Shown here: piece by piece, positions 5,657-8,747 of the stretch
How the letters are laid out: each line of letters opens with the position of its first letter
Numbering within the stretch: the stretch's first letter is position 1
Source of the DNA: JBNKDD01 sp050288085
GTDB taxonomy: Bacteria; Chloroflexota; Anaerolineae; Aggregatilineales; UBA3940
Length of the DNA: 8,747 nucleotides
Assembly: GCA_050288085.1 (NCBI GenBank)
Contig: JBNKDD010000239.1
Span: 1 to 8,747 of the forward strand
Direction: 5' to 3'
Notes under the pieces: generated by a model
Database searches by the model: none
The model's input: the letters and a program-made list of their open reading frames with translations, nothing else
What the model was told of the DNA's origin: nothing
Translations under genes and position numbers: made by a program

Positions 5657-6179
5657 TCTGATCTTTTGCAAAGAATGATCGTTGTAGAAACCGCATACCC
5701 GCCAATATCTGATTTATTCGTTGCTCGGTGAGTGACCCGATGTATTCACCTAATTGTGTTTTAGGGACTGTAGATACTTTTGAGACTTCCACGACACTTT
5801 GCCTGGGTAAATTGGCCTCACCGACTTCAAGCAAGACATTGCCCGGTAGGTTTGCCCGCCTGATATTTGATGTCAATGCACAAACCACTACGGTATGGAT
5901 ACGGGTGTGGTTCAAGACATTAGCCTGGATGACGACCTGGGGGTGGATGATGCCTGGTTCTGAACCACCCGGATATTCTAGTGGAATCCAGAATATATCA
6001 CCCTGGTTGATTGCCACTCGCTCCTCATCGCTTTGCACAGCCGGTTCAGGGTGAGCATGATAATTCTCGATGAAATCTTCAAGAGCCATCTCAATTAACT
6101 GACTTTGGGTGATATTGAGGTGCTGTGCCAGGGTTTTGGCCTGGTTGAGAAGTGGCTTTTGGATAGAAATCGATATCAT
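5646..6179 (-). CDS. MazE/RHH-like antitoxin fused to MazF/PemK-like toxin in one polypeptide (177 aa)
   Basis: Residues 1-42 (ISISIQKPLLNQAKTLAQHL, then LNITQSQLIEMALEDFIENY) match the strand-helix-helix layout of ribbon-helix-helix antitoxins. A short linker leads to a full MazF/PemK domain from about residue 57: QGDIFWIPL, GSEPGIIHPQVVIQ, VVVCALTSN, PGNVLLEVGEANLP, SVVEVSKVSTV and IGSLTEQRINQI. MazF enzymes are mRNA-cleaving toxins; the usual RP after GSE is HP here, as in one PemK subgroup. In-frame GTG at 6230 would extend the protein, but the ATG at 6179 has GGAG seven bases upstream, and the extension is decayed sensor-gene sequence. An internal GTG at 6017 could start free toxin of 123 aa. 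Usual systems encode the two parts as separate genes, so this fusion is unusual. The sensor gene follows 21 bases later. Confidence 0.82.
   Translation of the reverse strand: MISISIQKPLLNQAKTLAQHLNITQSQLIEMALEDFIENYHAHPEPAVQSDEERVAINQGDIFWIPLEYPGGSEPGIIHPQVVIQANVLNHTRIHTVVVCALTSNIRRANLPGNVLLEVGEANLPRQSVVEVSKVSTVPKTQLGEYIGSLTEQRINQILAGMRFLQRSFFAKDQKNT
6015..6026 (-). promoter_or_regulatory. Possible internal ribosome binding site and GTG start for free toxin
   Basis: On the minus strand GAGGAG (6026-6021) precedes an in-frame GTG (6017-6015) by three bases, just where the antitoxin part ends and the MazF domain begins. The spacing is short, so use as a start is uncertain; it may be a relic of formerly separate genes. 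Confidence 0.3.
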
Positions 6180-6204
6180 TACCTCACTCCACTGTGCCTT
6201 TCTG

Positions 6205-6307
6205 ATTTGCGATATTTTGGGATTGGTCACATGCCGCGCATGGTCAGACTGAGCTACAATGCAATCCCATAGACGACAGATTGCAGAGTCAGTAAACCGG
6301 CAGGCAT
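6205..6307 (-). pseudogene. Remnant of the 5' end of a second membrane-sensor gene
   Basis: ATG at 6307 opens MPAGLLTLQSVVYGIAL followed by TAG (6256-6254). The intact sensor gene starts MPAGLLTLQVVVYGIALWLG, so 16 of the first 17 residues match. Nucleotide similarity continues beyond the stop, with a few indels, to about 6205 (for example TGACC..ATC..AAAA near the codons for RDPSKT of the intact gene). The rest of the gene is missing and the toxin-antitoxin fusion begins just downstream. This is therefore a truncated, decayed duplicate. Confidence 0.75.
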
Positions 6308-6331
6308 GGTTGATTTACCTTTAGGTATTTT
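6251..6331. repeat. Direct repeat, outer copy: relic of the sensor-gene start
   Basis: This is the counterpart of 5568-5656 in the same orientation, about 680 bp away, with the antitoxin-toxin gene between the two. It lacks about six bases at the ribosome binding site region and carries a stop codon in the sensor frame. Confidence 0.75.
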
Positions 6332-6345
6332 ACTTGGTTCACTTT

Positions 6346-7479
6346 TTAATCAGACCATTGTAGCTGAGTAGGTGTGTGCCTGTTTTGAGTGGTGCCATCT
6401 CCTAATTGCCCATACTTGTTCCGGCCCCAACTCCATATAACTCCATCCCTATTCATCGCTATAGAGTAGTGGCTTCCGGCAGCAACCGCAATGATGTTTT
6501 CTAAAAATGGTACTTGAGTTGGTTTTGAGGTGCTTTTCTGGCTTGTCTCAAAGCCAAGTTGACTATGCTCGTTACCACCCCAGGCCCACACAGTTTCCTC
6601 ATCTGTGATGGCTAAAGTGTGATCTTCTCCACCAGCTACCAAGATTACACTTTTTATACCGTCTATTCTGACCGGCTTAATGATAGTTTTTCCTATTGAA
6701 TTCGATCCAAGTTGGCCTTTATCATTGTCTCCCCAGGCCCACACTCTTCCGTTTTCAACCGCATAGCCACAGTCTACACCAGCAGCTATGCTCGTCACTT
6801 TTGGAAGGCCGGGAACCAGCTCTGGTGTGGATACAATCCACTGCTTGTCCAGTTCTAAGAAAGCCCTGGTATCCTCAGGCCCGAATAGTACATTCTTCGG
6901 TATCTCTGGAAATGGATCACCGCTCCCAAGTTGGTTACGTGAATTATCTCCCCATGCCCAGACGGTCAAATCATCTTTCAAAGCCAGACAATGATCGTCT
7001 CCTGCTGCAACGGCCACTACGTTTTGAAGAGAGCGGATTTTGGTGGGGATAATATTATTATGCTCTTCTCCTTCGAGCCCATTACCCATTGTGCCGGATA
7101 GATTGTATCCCCATGCCCAGACCGTACCATTCTCTTGCACAGCTAATGTGAAATTGCTTCCACAAGCAATATCAACAATTCCAGAAAGTGTCGTAATCTG
7201 AGTAGGAAAAGGTCGAGATTCCAATGTGCTATCGCCGAGCTGCCCATAATCGTTCAATCCCCAAGTCCAGACTGTACCATCTTTTTTGAGTGCAACACTG
7301 TGTCCAAGTCCTGAGTCAGCACAGACTACATCATTGAGTTCGAGGATACGTGTGGGTTTCGAAATAATTTCTGCGTTGGGCGAACCAGGGCAATAGGTTC
7401 CCCATTCCCAGACTGTCCCATCGGGTCGAAGCACAGATGTATATGTAACAGTAGCTTTCAATAACTTTTTCATCTTCAC
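6346..7479 (-). CDS. RCC1-repeat seven-bladed beta-propeller protein (377 aa)
   Basis: Seven copies of the RCC1 signature VWxWGxNxxGQLG are readable: VWEWGTYCPG, VWTWGLNDYGQLG, VWAWGYNLSGTMG, VWAWGDNSRNQLG, VWAWGDNDKGQLG, VWAWGGNEHSQLG and VWSWGRNKYGQLG, each preceded by the blade core (V)AAGxxHxLAL. This makes one closed propeller. Blade four is followed by an insert of about 25 residues (around 205-230). RCC1 propellers are protein-binding scaffolds; bacterial ones have varied and mostly unknown roles. There is no signal peptide or membrane helix, so the protein appears cytoplasmic, unlike many bacterial RCC1 proteins, which are secreted. GTG at 7479 and ATG at 7473 are both possible starts; neither has a strong ribosome binding site. 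Sampled stretches are about 37-47% GC against about 58% in the MDR gene, suggesting acquisition. Confidence 0.9.
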   Translation of the reverse strand: MKMKKLLKATVTYTSVLRPDGTVWEWGTYCPGSPNAEIISKPTRILELNDVVCADSGLGHSVALKKDGTVWTWGLNDYGQLGDSTLESRPFPTQITTLSGIVDIACGSNFTLAVQENGTVWAWGYNLSGTMGNGLEGEEHNNIIPTKIRSLQNVVAVAAGDDHCLALKDDLTVWAWGDNSRNQLGSGDPFPEIPKNVLFGPEDTRAFLELDKQWIVSTPELVPGLPKVTSIAAGVDCGYAVENGRVWAWGDNDKGQLGSNSIGKTIIKPVRIDGIKSVILVAGGEDHTLAITDEETVWAWGGNEHSQLGFETSQKSTSKPTQVPFLENIIAVAAGSHYSIAMNRDGVIWSWGRNKYGQLGDGTTQNRHTPTQLQWSD

Positions 7480-7519
7480 AAGCTCAGATTGTCAGGGATG
7501 TGGTAAGCTGTGGGATATT

Positions 7520-7927
7520 TTAACTCGGAGGAGCCTCCCGCCCACCAATCATCGGCGCATCGGGGTGAAGGTAGTGGACGGCCCGCCGCAGGAGGTTGAC
7601 CTCCCGGAATTCCTCCGAGTCGTCATCGTCAAATTGAAGGAGCAGGGTGCTTGATGGGGAGTAATCAGGGGGAACATCTTGCACGGCAGCGGCTTTCCAA
7701 ATGATCTGTCCGTTGATCCTCCATGCCACTTCTACCCGATCACCGGGGCGGAAGCGGGGAAACTTATCAGGTTCAGCCGGGAGCAGGAGGGATGAATGAC
7801 GTTCGATGATCCGCCCGACCAGATCGACTTGCACCCGTCCATCCGGCAGGACGGCGATCACCCTGCCGGGCAGCCCTGTCCGGTCATCTGGCAGATAGAC
7901 AATCTGGCCGGGCCGGAAAACGGTCAA
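7520..7927 (-). CDS. Small protein with two SH3/KOW-like barrels (135 aa), unknown function
   Basis: Two repeats of the same pattern are visible: FRPGQIVYLPDD near residue 4 and FRPGDRVEVAW near residue 58, each followed by beta-rich sequence (GRVIAVLPDGRVQVDL; TLLLQFDDDDSEEF). This is typical of small SH3, KOW or Tudor-like barrels that bind nucleic acid or protein. No catalytic motif, signal peptide or membrane helix is seen. The start is a TTG at 7927 overlapping the stop of the phosphoribosyltransferase gene by four bases (TTGA); no better start exists early in the frame, so translation is probably coupled. The overlap implies a functional tie to the upstream enzyme, but none is known to me. 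The C-terminus is Pro/Gly-rich and probably disordered. Confidence 0.75.
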   Translation of the reverse strand: MTVFRPGQIVYLPDDRTGLPGRVIAVLPDGRVQVDLVGRIIERHSSLLLPAEPDKFPRFRPGDRVEVAWRINGQIIWKAAAVQDVPPDYSPSSTLLLQFDDDDSEEFREVNLLRRAVHYLHPDAPMIGGREAPPS

Positions 7928-8529
7928 CTGGCGGCATCCAACCGGGCCGTCAGAAAGTCGTATTGTTCCACGCTCAAACGGCGGGCCCGGTAAAGCGTGT
8001 CGATGATTTCGGGCAGGGTCAGCAGGGCATGGACATTGTACCCGATTGAGCGAAGCCGTTCCGCTCCACCAAGTTGTCGATCTACCACCACAAAGATATT
8101 GCTTACCTCAAGGCGCACCATCTCTAACAACCCAATCGCCTTGATGGTTCCTTCTCCATAGGTGAGCACATCATCGACCATCAGCACGGATTCGCCAGGA
8201 CGGTAAGTCCCTTCGATGTACCGCCCGCGATCATGGTGACTGCTTTTCTGCATCCGGGGATAAATCAGCGGGCATTCCATGATACTGCTCAATGCCACGC
8301 CAATCGGCAGTCCGGCCAGGGGAATCGCCGCAATCCGGTCGAATGTCAACTGGTTGGCGTAGGCTTCCATCATGTTCGCCACCCGGCGCAGCGTCCCCGG
8401 ACGGGAAACCAGCAGGTGTAAATCCAAATCGACCGGGGTAGCCTCGCCTGATGGCAAAACATGGTCACCAAAACTGATGGCCCCCAGTTCATATAAGCTT
8501 AAGATCAGAGATTCTTTGTCGACTAGCAT
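7924..8529 (-). CDS. pyrE: Orotate phosphoribosyltransferase-like protein (201 aa)
   Basis: The PRPP-binding motif VLMVDDVLTYGEGT is at residues 115-128. The family features SGEATPVDLDL (28-38), DRIAAIPLAGLPIG (64-77) and YPRMQKSSHHDRGRYIEG (90-107, the flexible-loop region) occur in the usual order. True PyrE makes orotidine 5'-phosphate from orotate and PRPP. Length fits (200-215). Deviations from the classical enzyme: TYG for TTG in the PRPP motif, and loop RMQKSSHH where RKxxKxHG is usual, so the catalytic Lys seems displaced or replaced; a related base or regulatory role is possible. The ATG at 8529 is preferred over an in-frame TTG at 8547 because AGGTG lies six bases upstream. The gene overlaps the SH3-like gene by four bases. 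Confidence 0.8.
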   Translation of the reverse strand: MLVDKESLILSLYELGAISFGDHVLPSGEATPVDLDLHLLVSRPGTLRRVANMMEAYANQLTFDRIAAIPLAGLPIGVALSSIMECPLIYPRMQKSSHHDRGRYIEGTYRPGESVLMVDDVLTYGEGTIKAIGLLEMVRLEVSNIFVVVDRQLGGAERLRSIGYNVHALLTLPEIIDTLYRARRLSVEQYDFLTARLDAAS

Positions 8530-8565
8530 GTTACACCTGCCTGGCAACTATGTTGGCGCTAATAA

Positions 8566-8593
8566 TTAGTCGGTAACGTTATCGGACGACTAA
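8566..8593. promoter_or_regulatory. Inverted repeat upstream of the pyrE-like gene
   Basis: TTAGTCG (8566-8572) and CGACTAA (8587-8593) are exact 7-bp complements around a loop containing the palindrome TAACGTTA (8574-8581). It lies 36 bases upstream of the ATG. It could be an operator or leader hairpin; nothing shows which. Confidence 0.35.
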
Positions 8594-8683
8594 AATTATG
8601 GATGATGGCATTTCTTTCATTGTATACTAAATTGCCAAAAAGGAATTGTGGTTTCGGGGGGGAAGTGGAAGAATATATCGATA

Positions 8684-8713
8684 GTTGTAGATCGGGATAA
8701 ATCATTCTACAAC
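8684..8713. repeat. Short inverted repeat at the right edge
   Basis: GTTGTAGA (8684-8691) and TCTACAAC (8706-8713) are exact 8-bp complements with a 14-nt loop. It overlaps the end of the possible minus-strand reading frame and may be its terminator, though no T-tract follows. Confidence 0.35.
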
Positions 8714-8747
8714 GATCTTTGTGGCGGCTTCGCGTTCCTCGTCAGCG
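8702..8747 (-). CDS. Possible C-terminus of an unknown protein (5' end outside window)
   Basis: A minus-strand frame enters from the right edge and ends at TGA (8704-8702), giving ADEEREAATKIVVE. The charged, helical composition and GC-rich codons look like a genuine protein tail, but 14 residues are too few to be sure. It would lie on the same strand as, and upstream of, the pyrE-like gene. Confidence 0.35.
   Translation of the reverse strand, partial: ADEEREAATKIVVE

Noticed and set aside
6180..6230. 17-residue N-terminal extension of the antitoxin-toxin fusion from GTG 6230
   Set aside because: The stretch matches decayed sensor-gene sequence in another frame, while ATG 6179 has a ribosome binding site and begins exactly at the RHH domain.
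5568..6331. The direct repeats as target-site duplications of an insertion sequence
   Set aside because: They are about 80 bp, imperfect, contain a gene start, and no transposase or terminal inverted repeats lie between them.

Overview
The window looks like ordinary chromosome from a moderately high-GC bacterium. It carries short intergenic palindromes of the CTGTAGGGGCGA type, a C-terminal domain resembling the HTH tail common in Chloroflexota regulators, and families (retinol-dehydrogenase-like SDRs, RCC1 propellers, small four-helix membrane proteins) typical of Anaerolineae-like Chloroflexota. That placement is an inference from style, not proven. No rRNA, tRNA, CRISPR array, transposase or phage gene was seen.

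Layout. Bases 1-1485 (+) form a tightly coupled operon: the C-terminus of one SDR oxidoreductase, a complete second SDR that is its tandem paralogue (TAATG overlap), and a four-helix membrane protein (ATGA overlap). Next come a 20-bp-arm inverted repeat and a clear sigma70-type promoter driving a zinc-dependent MDR dehydrogenase (1690-2925, +). A structured C/G-rich repeat separates this gene from a long minus-strand block.

Reading the minus strand from the right edge, there is possibly the tail of an unknown gene, then a PyrE-like phosphoribosyltransferase overlapping a small tandem SH3/KOW-like protein, an RCC1 seven-bladed propeller protein, a decayed 5' copy of a membrane-sensor gene, a one-piece MazE-MazF-like antitoxin-toxin fusion, the intact membrane sensor/regulator (466 aa), and two small four-helix membrane protein genes. 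The stretch from about 5650 to 7500 looks lower in GC than its neighbours and may be partly acquired.

The most interesting part is 3480-6310. The two small membrane-protein genes each carry the same upstream element, with three TGGCA half-sites phased at 10 and 21 bp and the same distance from the start codon. Beside them lies a nine-helix membrane protein whose C-terminus resembles an HTH. Together they suggest a membrane-embedded one-component regulator and its local regulon, a testable inference. The 5' end of the regulator gene is present twice, flanking the toxin-antitoxin fusion, and the outer copy is a stop-interrupted remnant.
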